Positions 17,775 to 26,181 of a stretch of DNA of 64,000 nucleotides are shown here, one piece after another. Source of the DNA: Flavobacteriaceae bacterium CP2B. GTDB lineage: Bacteria; Bacteroidota; Bacteroidia; Flavobacteriales; Flavobacteriaceae. Position numbers and translations under genes: made by a program. Under the pieces are notes generated by a model. That model was given only the letters and a program-made list of their open reading frames with translations, was not told the origin of the DNA and made no database searches. Numbering within the stretch: position 1 is the first letter of the stretch; each line of letters starts with the position of its first letter. The stretch covers positions 124,001-188,000 of the forward strand of contig LXTR01000008.1 in assembly GCA_001683825.1 (NCBI GenBank). Reading direction: 5' to 3'.

Positions 17775-17817
17775 TGATTTTTATCATAGGCCAAGGGAAC
17801 ACGGCCGGTTACTTTTG
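17775..17817 (+). promoter_or_regulatory. FNR-type box and -7 element of the hemN promoter
   Basis: TGATTTTTATCA at 17775-17786 fits the FNR core TGAT-N4-ATCA. TACTTTTG at 17810-17817 is a perfect TAnnTTTG. The box centre (17780.5) is 29.5 bases before the first base of the -7 element, near -42 from the expected start of transcription, the class II activator position. The same spacing occurs at the nos and cbb3 promoters. Confidence 0.7.
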
Positions 17818-17836
17818 CGGAAAGACGTTATTGCCC

Positions 17837-19201
17837 ATGAGTACCCTCGTGCAGAAGTACAATGTTCCGGGGCCCCGCTATACCAGTTACCCCACCGTCC
17901 CTTTTTGGGATATCGATGCCTTTTCGGGCAGGGAATGGAAAGAGGGGCTCAAAAGGAGTTATTCCGAAAGCAACCAGACAGAAGGCATTAGCCTCTATAT
18001 CCACCTGCCTTTTTGTGAGCATATGTGCACTTTTTGCGGATGCCACAAGCGGATTACCAAAAGGCATGAGGTGGAGGGGCCCTATATACGCAGCGTGTTA
18101 AAAGAGTGGCAGCTGTACCGAAAAATGCTTGGGGGAAGGCCACAAATTAAAGAGTTGCATTTGGGCGGCGGCACCCCAACCTTCTTCACTCCCGAAAACC
18201 TCCGGGTATTGATAGAGGGGATCTTCAGGGGGGGCGACCGCCACAAGGACCTCGAATGCAGTTTTGAAGGCCATCCCAACAATACCACCAAAGAACACCT
18301 GCAGACCCTGTACGAATTGGGTTTCCGACGCGTGAGCTATGGGGTGCAGGACTACAACCCCGCCGTGCAGAAAGCGATACACAGGATACAGCCATTTGAG
18401 CATGTCAGGAGGGTCACAGAATGGTCGCGTGAGGTTGGCTACACCTCCGTGGGGCACGACCTGATTTTTGGTTTGCCACACCAAAGTATGGAACATATAG
18501 AAGCGACCGTGGCCAAAACCCGGGAGCTGATGCCCGACCGGCTCGCCTTTTACAGCTACGCGCATGTGCCCTGGTTAAAGGGGAACGGGCAAAGGGGTTT
18601 TAAAGATAGCGACCTGCCGGATGCCGGGGAAAAGCGCCGGCAATACGAACGCGGGAAAGAACTCCTGGCCGGGGTGGGGTATGAAGAGATAGGGATGGAC
18701 CATTTCGCCCTGCAAAGCGATTCATTGTACCAGGCCATGGCCTCCGGGGCCCTGCACCGGAATTTTATGGGCTATACCGCATCTAAGACCCAATTGATGA
18801 TAGGGTTGGGGGTATCCAGTATCAGCGACAGCTGGTACGGCTTTGCCCAGAACGTAAAGCAACTGGAAGAGTACCAGCACCTCGTAGACAGCGAGATCAT
18901 CCCCATCTACCGTGGGCACCTCCTGAATGCCGAAGACCAGGTAATCCGCAGGCATATCCTGAACCTGATGTGCCGTTTTGAGACCTCCTGGGACACGGCC
19001 GACACCTATTTGCCGCAACTCGATAACACCGTCCCGGACAAGCTGGCCGAGATGGTGAGGGATGACCTTGTGATACCCACGGGGAAAGGACTTGTGGTGA
19101 CAGAGAAAGGGAAGCCGTTCATCCGTAACGTGTGCATGGCCTTCGATCTGTACTTGCATAGGAAAACTCCCGAAAAAGAGCTATTTTCAATGACGATTTA
19201 A
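17837..19201 (+). CDS. hemN: Oxygen-independent coproporphyrinogen III oxidase
   Basis: 454 residues from the ATG at 17837 (a TTG at 17831 is also in frame). It is a radical SAM enzyme with the cluster motif CEHMCTFCGC (C60, C64, C67, plus the C69 typical of true HemN). The N-terminal YNVPGPRYTSYP stretch, also typical of HemN, distinguishes it from HemW. It decarboxylates coproporphyrinogen III to protoporphyrinogen IX without oxygen, in the cytoplasm. An FNR-type box in front fits induction at low oxygen. The stress-protein gene follows after 17 bases and is probably in the same transcript. Confidence 0.95.
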   Translation: MSTLVQKYNVPGPRYTSYPTVPFWDIDAFSGREWKEGLKRSYSESNQTEGISLYIHLPFCEHMCTFCGCHKRITKRHEVEGPYIRSVLKEWQLYRKMLGGRPQIKELHLGGGTPTFFTPENLRVLIEGIFRGGDRHKDLECSFEGHPNNTTKEHLQTLYELGFRRVSYGVQDYNPAVQKAIHRIQPFEHVRRVTEWSREVGYTSVGHDLIFGLPHQSMEHIEATVAKTRELMPDRLAFYSYAHVPWLKGNGQRGFKDSDLPDAGEKRRQYERGKELLAGVGYEEIGMDHFALQSDSLYQAMASGALHRNFMGYTASKTQLMIGLGVSSISDSWYGFAQNVKQLEEYQHLVDSEIIPIYRGHLLNAEDQVIRRHILNLMCRFETSWDTADTYLPQLDNTVPDKLAEMVRDDLVIPTGKGLVVTEKGKPFIRNVCMAFDLYLHRKTPEKELFSMTI

Positions 19202-19218
19202 CCAAATACCGAAATACC

Positions 19219-20040
19219 ATGAAAACAATCATAGTACCCCTTGATTTCTCGGAGCAATCTGAATTTGCCATGAAAGTGGCTGCCTCCCTGGCCAAAAAAC
19301 ACGGTTCTGAGATCCTTGCCCTGCACATGCTTGAGCTGAACCAGGCCATTATCTCCTCTACCGAAGGTTTCTATCAGGAACACACCGTATTCCTGCTGAA
19401 ACTGTCTGAAAAACGGATGAAGGAATTCCTGGATAAACCCTACCTGAAAGGCATTAAAATCACGCCCATTATCAAGCATTTCAAGGTCTTTGGGGAAGTG
19501 AACGAAGTGGCTGAAAAGCACAAGGCCGACCTGGTGGTAATGGGCTCCCATGGCACGGATGGGCTTAAGGAAATATTTGTGGGCTCCAATGCCGAAAAGG
19601 TCGTCAGGAACTCCGACATACCCGTCCTGGTGGTGAAGGAGGAAATAAAGGATTTCAAAGTCACTGATTTTGTTTTTGCCAGTGATTTCCAGCCCGAAAA
19701 CGTAAAAGCCTTTAACCGGGCAGCTGCCTTCGCCAAAAAGCTCAATGCCCGCATGCACCTGGTATACGTCAATACCCCGGGTGATGATTTCCTCAGTACC
19801 CAGGACACCTATAAGCGTGTTACGGCCTTCCTTCAAAAGGCCAATGTGGGAATGGAAGTGGAGATCTACAATGATTACAGTGTGGAGCGGGGGGTGTTGA
19901 ATTTCAGTGAGGATATCAATGCCGATGTGATCGGGATCCCCACCCACGGGCGCAAGGGCTTGTCACACTTCTTTATGGGAAGTATAGGGGAAGACATCGC
20001 GAACCATTCCAAGATCCCGGTGATCACTTTTAAAATCTGA
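19219..20040 (+). CDS. Universal stress protein, two UspA domains
   Basis: 273 residues made of two tandem UspA domains (about 1-140 and 145-273). Each has a glycine-rich nucleotide-binding end: GSHGTDGLKEIFVGSNAEKV in the first, and THGRKGLSHFFMGSIGE in the second. Tandem Usp proteins bind ATP and are often induced when growth stops or oxygen falls. The position 17 bases after hemN suggests shared low-oxygen control, which is inference. The gene is convergent with the PIG-L gene. Confidence 0.9.
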   Translation: MKTIIVPLDFSEQSEFAMKVAASLAKKHGSEILALHMLELNQAIISSTEGFYQEHTVFLLKLSEKRMKEFLDKPYLKGIKITPIIKHFKVFGEVNEVAEKHKADLVVMGSHGTDGLKEIFVGSNAEKVVRNSDIPVLVVKEEIKDFKVTDFVFASDFQPENVKAFNRAAAFAKKLNARMHLVYVNTPGDDFLSTQDTYKRVTAFLQKANVGMEVEIYNDYSVERGVLNFSEDINADVIGIPTHGRKGLSHFFMGSIGEDIANHSKIPVITFKI

Positions 20041-20101
20041 TAAAGGAAGGCCATCGCCCGGGCGATTACCAGCGGTGATTGGCAGGGGATGATCGTAATG
20101 C

Positions 20102-20974
20102 CTATGGTTGTAGCATGGGGAACAGCCTTCGTATTTCTTCGTCCGTGGGCTGCTTCCCATATTCACAAACCTCAAATGCCTCGGCATGTGCTACCCGGCT
20201 TCCCCGCGGCCCATACCATTTTTCCAGGCTTTTCCGGGTAGCGCTATCGGGTGCCGCTGCCCGCCATTTTGCCAAATATTCCAGGCGTTCTGCTTCGCTT
20301 TCCGGCACCTGATCCAATTGGCCCATCGTCCACGGCAGCCAATCAAAAAATTGTGAGGCGTGGGCTGCCAGGGCATAGATTTTTTTCTCAAAAACGGGGC
20401 CAATGTCCACCGCGATATGGGGTTCAAAGGCACTGGGTTTTTGAAAATGATCTGCCGAGTACAAGAAAACGGGGTTCTTCTTTAAAGGGGGCGTATCCGG
20501 TGCCACAGATGGGACAATCACCATATAGGCGGCATCCTGTACCAGTACCCCGGTATAGCGATGGTCCGGGTGGTAGTCATTGGGCCTGGGGGCGATCACG
20601 ATATCGGCATCCCAGCTCCTGATTTCCCGGATCACCTGCATGCGGTTTTCCAGGCTGGGCACCAATTCACCGTCATGGTTATCCAACACCGTATAGGTAA
20701 CGCCAAAACGCTTCCCTGCTTCGGCAGCTTCCTGCCGCCGGACGGCTGACAGGGCTTCCCTATCCAGTTCATAATGCCCGGCGTCGCCATTGGTCATAGA
20801 CACGAACTTCACCCGGTGCCCCAGGGATGAAAAGAGCAGGGCGGTACCACCGGCGTCCAGGTCGCAGTCATCCGGGTGGGCCCCGAAAACAACCACATTG
20901 AGCCTAGCTTCCTGTGCCGGGATGGTAGCCACAGGCAACAGCAGGAGGAGGCAAAACAGTGCGAATCGGTTCAT
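20102..20974 (-). CDS. PIG-L family deacetylase, exported
   Basis: 290 residues with a signal peptide of about 20 residues (LLLLPVATIPAQEA). The zinc site is visible as AHPDDCDLDAGG near residue 32 and PNDYHPDHR near residue 133. PIG-L/LmbE proteins remove N-acetyl groups from sugars such as GlcNAc. Its start lies 10 bases after the stop of the Gfo/Idh/MocA gene, so the two form an operon, perhaps for extracellular amino-sugar breakdown. The natural substrate is unknown. Confidence 0.88.
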   Translation of the reverse strand: MNRFALFCLLLLLPVATIPAQEARLNVVVFGAHPDDCDLDAGGTALLFSSLGHRVKFVSMTNGDAGHYELDREALSAVRRQEAAEAGKRFGVTYTVLDNHDGELVPSLENRMQVIREIRSWDADIVIAPRPNDYHPDHRYTGVLVQDAAYMVIVPSVAPDTPPLKKNPVFLYSADHFQKPSAFEPHIAVDIGPVFEKKIYALAAHASQFFDWLPWTMGQLDQVPESEAERLEYLAKWRAAAPDSATRKSLEKWYGPRGSRVAHAEAFEVCEYGKQPTDEEIRRLFPMLQP

Positions 20975-20984
20975 ACCGCGGGCC

Positions 20985-22376
20985 TTAGAGGAGTTTCATT
21001 GCTTCGGGGTCCCAGCGCACCGGCTGGCCTTTGAAATAACTTTCATTGGCCAACAAGGCGGCTCCTGCCGCCCTCAGTCCGAAGGTAGGATCCTGTACCA
21101 CCGGCTTTTTACCGCGTACCGCTGCAATAAAATTGTGCAAATGGTCATAGTGGGCACCTTCATAATCCCTGGGTGCTTCAAAGACGGTTTCCCCCAGCCG
21201 CAAGATTGACTTCCTGCTCTGCAACTCCTGTTGGGCATAGGCTTCCCGGATTTTTTCCTGGGTCGCGTGGGGGTAGGCGACCATGGAATACCCCCCCGGG
21301 ACCATGTCGAGTTTGGAGCGCACCAGGCGTACCGAGTTGTTGCTCACTTCCATGGCCCCTTCGGTGCCGACCAGCCGGAAGCCACCCCCACCGCCGGACC
21401 CGGCGATGAAATTGATCCTGAAAGAGGCGTTGAAGGCCGCGTGGGTCTTTGTTTCGGGATAATCATAAAGCGTGATGGTTACATCGGGGACATCCCGGCC
21501 ATCTTTCCAGTACCTCAGGCCCCCGGTGGATTGCGCCCTGACGGGCCCTTTGGAGTCTATGATATAATGCAGGGTAGAAAACGCGTGCACAAAAAGGTCG
21601 CCCGCCACCCCCGTGCCGTAGTCCTGATAATTCCTCCACCGGAAAAAGCGGGTGGGGTCGTAGGGAATCTTGGGTGCCCGTCCGAGGAAGGTCCCAAAAT
21701 CCACGGTTTGCGGGCTCGCGTCCGGAGGTATGGGATATTGCCAGGCCCCTTCGGCACTGTAGCGGTCGTTGTACATGTCAAGCATCACCAACTCGCCAAT
21801 TGCCCCGTCCAGGTATAGCTCCCGGGCTTTCTCATTCCCCAGGGACGACATCCCGTGGCTGCCTACCTGGCAGACCACCCCGGTTTCCTTTTGTGCCCTG
21901 ATGATCTCATGCCCTTCGTCAAATTGCTGTACCATGGGCTTCTCGCAGTACACGGCCTTGCCTGCCCTGAGGGCATCTATAGTAATGGTTTTGTGCCAGT
22001 GGTCGGGCGTGGCGATGATCACTGCGTCTATATCCTTGCGCTGCAGGAGCTCCCGGTAGTCGCGTGTGGTGAAAATGGAATCGCCCCAGTCTTCACGGGC
22101 CCGGTCCAGGCGTCCGGTGTAAAGGTCGCATACCGCCACCAGTTCCACGCCCGGCACTTTCAGTGCGTTCCGCGTGTCGTAAATCCCCTGTATGCCCGCG
22201 CCAATCAGCCCCAGTTGTACCCGGTCATTGGCGGTATACGCGTAGTCCGGGTAGTCCCTTAGCAGGGGGATCGGTTGGTGGTTGGGGGATGCCATTACGT
22301 ATGGGGCCGAGGCGATGGCAGCGGTACCCAGGCTGGCCTTGCGTATAAAAGACCTTCTGGAAGTGTTTTCTTTCAT
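20985..22376 (-). CDS. Gfo/Idh/MocA-family oxidoreductase, exported
   Basis: 463 residues from the ATG at 22376 (MKENTSRRSFIRKASLGTAA), which gives a good twin-arginine-type signal. The longer frame upstream to 22427 is unlikely. It has a Rossmann domain with GLIGAGIQGIYDTRN and the conserved EKPMVQQFDEG lysine motif, then a substrate domain. The group usually acts on sugars or inositols using NAD(P). It is in operon with the PIG-L deacetylase. It is a different subgroup from the GH109-like protein at 16333. Confidence 0.85.
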   Translation of the reverse strand: MKENTSRRSFIRKASLGTAAIASAPYVMASPNHQPIPLLRDYPDYAYTANDRVQLGLIGAGIQGIYDTRNALKVPGVELVAVCDLYTGRLDRAREDWGDSIFTTRDYRELLQRKDIDAVIIATPDHWHKTITIDALRAGKAVYCEKPMVQQFDEGHEIIRAQKETGVVCQVGSHGMSSLGNEKARELYLDGAIGELVMLDMYNDRYSAEGAWQYPIPPDASPQTVDFGTFLGRAPKIPYDPTRFFRWRNYQDYGTGVAGDLFVHAFSTLHYIIDSKGPVRAQSTGGLRYWKDGRDVPDVTITLYDYPETKTHAAFNASFRINFIAGSGGGGGFRLVGTEGAMEVSNNSVRLVRSKLDMVPGGYSMVAYPHATQEKIREAYAQQELQSRKSILRLGETVFEAPRDYEGAHYDHLHNFIAAVRGKKPVVQDPTFGLRAAGAALLANESYFKGQPVRWDPEAMKLL

Positions 22377-22453
22377 GAGCGGATGTACATTTTGAGTTAG
22401 AACCAAACTAGGCTGCTCAAGGTACATTTTTTTCGGAAAGGGGCAAAGGCGCT

Positions 22454-22885
22454 TTACCGCGGCAGGAAGGATCGCTGCTGTTCCAGGTCCCGGGCAAGTT
22501 CACGGAGGGTCAGCTGCTCCAGGTTGCGTATCATTTTGATACGGGAAGGCTGGAAAGCCGCATGCAGCGGGCAAGGCCGGTCCTCGTTGCACTCCTCCAG
22601 GCTCAACATGCAGGAGGTCAGCCGTGTGGGGCCGTCTATGACATCGATAATGCTTATCAAGGGCTGGTCGCGGTTCTCTTCGCTCAGGTAAAAACCGCCC
22701 CTGGGCCCCCGGGTGGAGGAAACCAGTTTGTGACGCGACAATTCCTGCAGCAATTTGGCGAGGTAGGCCCTGGGGACATTGATCTTTTCATAGAAATCCT
22801 TCACCATCAGTTTATGTTCTTCACTGGAATACTGTGCCAGGTATAGCACTGCTTTCAGGGCGTATTTAGAGGAGTTGGTCAACAT
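22454..22885 (-). CDS. Rrf2-family regulator beside the nos operon
   Basis: 143 residues. Winged helix at about 1-75 with the GPRGGFYLSEE wing, followed by the cysteine triad C92, C99, C105 (C-x6-C-x5-C) expected to hold an Fe-S cluster. The spacing is identical to that in the Rrf2 protein at 14956, but the two proteins differ clearly elsewhere. It is divergent from the nitrous oxide reductase operon with 124 bases between the starts, so it is a candidate NO or redox sensor for nos. No dyad like that at 15427 is seen here, and the one clear dyad looks FNR-like. Confidence 0.88.
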   Translation of the reverse strand: MLTNSSKYALKAVLYLAQYSSEEHKLMVKDFYEKINVPRAYLAKLLQELSRHKLVSSTRGPRGGFYLSEENRDQPLISIIDVIDGPTRLTSCMLSLEECNEDRPCPLHAAFQPSRIKMIRNLEQLTLRELARDLEQQRSFLPR

Positions 22886-22938
22886 ATTCGGCCACTTGGC
22901 AATTTGACAACAATTATAAAAAGATATTTATATCCTCA

Positions 22939-22984
22939 ATATGACCGAAATCATATCATAAGCCGCAACCGGCTACTATTTTTG
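22939..22984 (+). promoter_or_regulatory. FNR-type inverted repeat and -7 element of the nos promoter
   Basis: ATATGACCGAAATCATAT at 22939-22956 is an inverted repeat with 6-base arms whose core is TGA-N6-TCA. TATTTTTG at 22977-22984 is a perfect TAnnTTTG. The distance from dyad centre (22947.5) to the first base of the -7 element is 29.5 bases, exactly as at hemN. Transcription would start near 22990, about 20 bases before the cytochrome ATG. Confidence 0.7.
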
Positions 22985-23009
22985 AACCATTAATTCATAT
23001 CCCTAACAA

Positions 23010-23519
23010 ATGAAACCAATTATAAAAGGAAGTGTATTGCTCTTGTCTGCCCTGATGTTCAGTTGTGGTGGAAAAGAGGAAAAGAAGGAAGAAGGCTTTA
23101 GCCTGGAACGGCAGAAAGCCAAAACAGAACAAACCCAGGAGGCCGTGGTTTCCGACGCCGTAAAGGCATCTGAGCGCGTCGCGCTTGACAACAAGGGGGT
23201 TGGGCCCGTGAAATCAGTCACCCTCGCCCCGGAAGTCGACCCGCAAATGGCGGCCAAAGGAGAAGAGGTCTATAACCAGATGTGCCTTGCCTGCCACAGG
23301 GTAGGAAAGCGTTTTATCGGGCCGGCACCCAACGGCATCCTGGAGCGCCGCAGCCCGGAATGGGTGATGAACATGATCCTGAACCCGGAGGTGATGGTGA
23401 AGGAGGATCCGCTTGCCAAAGACCTGTTGGTAGAATTCAATGGTTCGCCCATGGCCAACCAGGGCCTTACCGAGGAGCAGGCCAGGACGGTCCTGGAATA
23501 CTTTAGAACCTTAGAATAA
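23010..23519 (+). CDS. Mono-haem cytochrome c lipoprotein of the nos locus
   Basis: 169 residues. A lipobox cysteine at C19 (SALMFSC) anchors it to the membrane. After a charged, low-complexity linker (about 20-70) comes one cytochrome c domain with CLACH at 92-96 and a probable methionine ligand in GSPMANQG near residue 153. It is the first gene of the nos operon, 6 bases before the fasciclin gene. It is the obvious candidate electron donor to NosZ in the periplasm, as c-type cytochromes are in other clade II nos clusters. Confidence 0.88.
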   Translation: MKPIIKGSVLLLSALMFSCGGKEEKKEEGFSLERQKAKTEQTQEAVVSDAVKASERVALDNKGVGPVKSVTLAPEVDPQMAAKGEEVYNQMCLACHRVGKRFIGPAPNGILERRSPEWVMNMILNPEVMVKEDPLAKDLLVEFNGSPMANQGLTEEQARTVLEYFRTLE

Positions 23520-23525
23520 CCACGC

Positions 23526-24107
23526 ATGAAAACAACAAACACGACCATTAAAGTACTTCTTGGCTGCCTATTACTGCTTGCCGTGCCCCTGGCCTGTAAG
23601 CAAGGCGCCGAAAAGCAGGGGGAAGTTCCTGAGGCAACCGCCCAGGAACCTTCCCAGAACCAGGGGCAGGCCTTTATCAAGGATGATGTGTCTACGCCCA
23701 ATGTACTCGATATCGCCATCGGTTCGGAAGACCATACCACCCTGGTAGCGGCCGTTCAGGCTGCAGAACTGGAGAACGCCCTGGTCAATGCCGGGCCATT
23801 GATGGTTTTCGCACCTACCAACGCCGCCTTTGAGGCATTGCCGGAGGGTACCGTGGAAGGTCTTCTGAAACCCGAAAGCAAGGACGCCCTGGCCAATATT
23901 CTCAAGTACCATGTCACCCCGGGGAATTATTCCAAAGATTTCCTGAAAAAGTTCAAAAAGCTCGGACAGGCCAATAACCAGGACGCGCTGGTGGAAGTAA
24001 AAGGCGAGGAGGTCTATGTCGGCGGTGCGAAAATCCTGGCAAGCATCCCCGCAGGGAATGGAATTGTCCATGTAGTGGACAAAGTACTGTTGCCCCCCAC
24101 AGAATAA
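23526..24107 (+). CDS. Fasciclin-domain lipoprotein of the nos locus
   Basis: 193 residues with a lipobox cysteine at about C24 (VPLAC) and one FAS1 (fasciclin) domain from about residue 58 to the end. FAS1 hallmarks are FAPTNAAFEALPEGTV, then the conserved YHV stretch, and VHVVDKVLLPP at the end. FAS1 domains mediate binding to proteins or surfaces. Why it sits between the cytochrome and nosZ is not known. It might be a scaffold holding cytochrome and reductase together, which is inference from position only. Confidence 0.85.
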   Translation: MKTTNTTIKVLLGCLLLLAVPLACKQGAEKQGEVPEATAQEPSQNQGQAFIKDDVSTPNVLDIAIGSEDHTTLVAAVQAAELENALVNAGPLMVFAPTNAAFEALPEGTVEGLLKPESKDALANILKYHVTPGNYSKDFLKKFKKLGQANNQDALVEVKGEEVYVGGAKILASIPAGNGIVHVVDKVLLPPTE

Positions 24108-24135
24108 AATCATCATAACCAATAAATACACAACA

Positions 24136-26091
24136 ATGAAAAATACCCATTTATTAGCAGGAATACTCCTGGGCATGGCGGCCTTTTTGAGCGGTTGCCA
24201 GGACCAGGGAAAAGGCACGAACGGCGCCCTGGCCTCTTCGGCGGCGGAGAAGGTCTATGTGGCCCCGGGAGAGCACGACGAGTTTTACGCCTTTGTTTCG
24301 GGCGGTTTCAGTGGACAGCTTTCCGTATACGGCCTGCCTTCGGGGCGGTTGTTTAAAGTAATCCCCGTTTTTTCACAGGATCCTGAGAAGGCCTGGGGAT
24401 ATAATGAAGAAACCAAGCCCATGCTCAATACTTCCCATGGTTTTATCCCCTGGGATGACGCCCACCACCCCGATATATCACAGACCAAAGGTGAACTGGA
24501 CGGGAGGTATGTCTTCATCAACGGAAACAATACACCGAGGATTGCCAAGATCGACCTGAGTGTTTTTGAGACCACCGAGATTATTGAGATACCCAACAGT
24601 GCCGGGAACCACAGTTCTGCTTTTGTGACAGAGAATACGGAATATGTGGTCGCCGGGACCCGTTTTTCCGTACCGGTGCCACAGCGCGATATGCCCATAG
24701 CCGAGGCCAAGGGTAATTTTAAGGGTTCCCTGTCTTTTATTAGCGTGGACCCCGAAGATGGAAGGATGGACCTTTCATTCCAGATCCTGATGCCCGGTTT
24801 TGACTATGACCTGGCCCACCCCGGGAGGGGGGCTTCCCATGGCTGGATGTTTTTCACCACGTACAATACCGAAGAAGCCAACAGCCTGAAAGAGGTGAAT
24901 TCTTCCCAGAACGACAAGGATTTTATTGCTGCCGTCAACTGGAAAAAGGCCGAAGAATATATTGCCGAAGGTAAATTCACCACCGTACCGGCCAATTATG
25001 CGCATAACGTGTATGACGACAATACCCACACCGCCACTTCCACGATGAAAAAGGAAGTGCGGGTGCTGGACGCCTCGGCGCTGCCCGGCCTGGTGTATTT
25101 CCTGCCTACCCCCAAGTCTCCCCACGGATGTGATGTAGACCCCACAGGAGAATACATCGTAGGGAATGGCAAGCTTTCTGCCGACCTCACGGTCCACTCG
25201 TTTACCAGGATGATCGATGCCATTGAAAACGAGAAGTTCGAAGGCGAGGCCTATGGCATTCCCATCCTTAGCTTTGAGGACGTGCTGGCCGGCACCGTGA
25301 AACAAGCGGGCCTTGGACCCCTGCACACAGAGTTTGACGCCCAGGGCAACGGCTATACTACCTTCTTTATATCCTCTGAGGTGGTGAAATGGAAAGTCGG
25401 GACCTGGGAAGTGGTAGACAGGCAACCCTGCTACTATTCGGTAGGCCACCTGATGATCCCCGGGGGAAACTCCAGGAAGCCCTTTGGCAAGTATGCCGTG
25501 GCCATGAACAAGATTACCAAAGACCGTTACCTGCCCACAGGGCCAGAGGTGACGCAGTCGGCACAGTTGTATGATATTTCCGGCGATAAAATGGAATTAT
25601 TGCTCGATTTCCCTACCATTGGGGAGCCCCACTACGCTGCGGGGATCGCTGCTGACCTTATCAAGGAACGCTCCAGGAAGATCTTCAACCTCACCGACAA
25701 CAAACACGCGCACGCCACCACTTCCGACGCCGATGTGAAAGTGGTCCGCGATGGCAAGGAAGTACATGTGTATATGACCATGATACGAAGCCATTTTAAC
25801 CCGGACAATATCGAAGGGATCAAAGTAGGCGATAAGGTCTATTTCCACGTGACCAACCTGGAGCAGGACTACGACGTTCCCCATGGTGTGAGTATGATCG
25901 GGGCCAATACCTCCGAACTTCTGATCATGCCGGGGCAGACCGAGACCTTTGTCTGGGAGCCCAAGCAGGTTGGTGTATGGCCGTTTTACTGTACGGACTT
26001 CTGTTCTGCCCTGCACCAGGAAATGCAGGGATATGTAAGGGTTTCCCCCGCAGATTCGAGTTTGGATCTGAGCTGGTCCCTCGGCGAATAA
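24136..26091 (+). CDS. nosZ: Nitrous oxide reductase, Sec-dependent clade II type
   Basis: 651 residues. The signal is a lipoprotein type (LSGC, C21) with no twin arginine, which marks the atypical clade II enzyme. The N-terminal seven-bladed propeller carries the CuZ histidines (DDAHHPD near residue 115, SPHGCDVDP near 330). The C-terminal cupredoxin domain has the CuA site CTDFC at 619-623 with H627 and M630. It reduces N2O to N2 in the periplasm. Length is normal for the group. The gene follows the cytochrome and fasciclin genes and is followed by a strong hairpin. Confidence 0.97.
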   Translation: MKNTHLLAGILLGMAAFLSGCQDQGKGTNGALASSAAEKVYVAPGEHDEFYAFVSGGFSGQLSVYGLPSGRLFKVIPVFSQDPEKAWGYNEETKPMLNTSHGFIPWDDAHHPDISQTKGELDGRYVFINGNNTPRIAKIDLSVFETTEIIEIPNSAGNHSSAFVTENTEYVVAGTRFSVPVPQRDMPIAEAKGNFKGSLSFISVDPEDGRMDLSFQILMPGFDYDLAHPGRGASHGWMFFTTYNTEEANSLKEVNSSQNDKDFIAAVNWKKAEEYIAEGKFTTVPANYAHNVYDDNTHTATSTMKKEVRVLDASALPGLVYFLPTPKSPHGCDVDPTGEYIVGNGKLSADLTVHSFTRMIDAIENEKFEGEAYGIPILSFEDVLAGTVKQAGLGPLHTEFDAQGNGYTTFFISSEVVKWKVGTWEVVDRQPCYYSVGHLMIPGGNSRKPFGKYAVAMNKITKDRYLPTGPEVTQSAQLYDISGDKMELLLDFPTIGEPHYAAGIAADLIKERSRKIFNLTDNKHAHATTSDADVKVVRDGKEVHVYMTMIRSHFNPDNIEGIKVGDKVYFHVTNLEQDYDVPHGVSMIGANTSELLIMPGQTETFVWEPKQVGVWPFYCTDFCSALHQEMQGYVRVSPADSSLDLSWSLGE

Positions 26092-26123
26092 TAAGTTAAT
26101 GGAAAAGGGTTGTTAATTAGGTG

Positions 26124-26160
26124 AAAAAGCGGGTAGTGTTGAAAGACCCACCCGCTTTTT
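26124..26160 (+). terminator. Strong hairpin after nosZ
   Basis: AAAAAGCGGGT at 26124-26134 pairs perfectly with ACCCGCTTTTT at 26150-26160 around a 15-base loop, ending in five T. It is a good intrinsic terminator between nosZ and its accessory genes. It probably lets only part of the transcription pass, so nosZ would be made in excess of its maturation factors. Confidence 0.8.
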
Positions 26161-26181
26161 ACCAACCCAAAATCACCACCG

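Noticed and set aside
20053-20066. Palindrome ATCGCCCGGGCGAT between convergent genes
   Set aside because: It is short and GC-rich with no T tract. It may be chance and supports no function.
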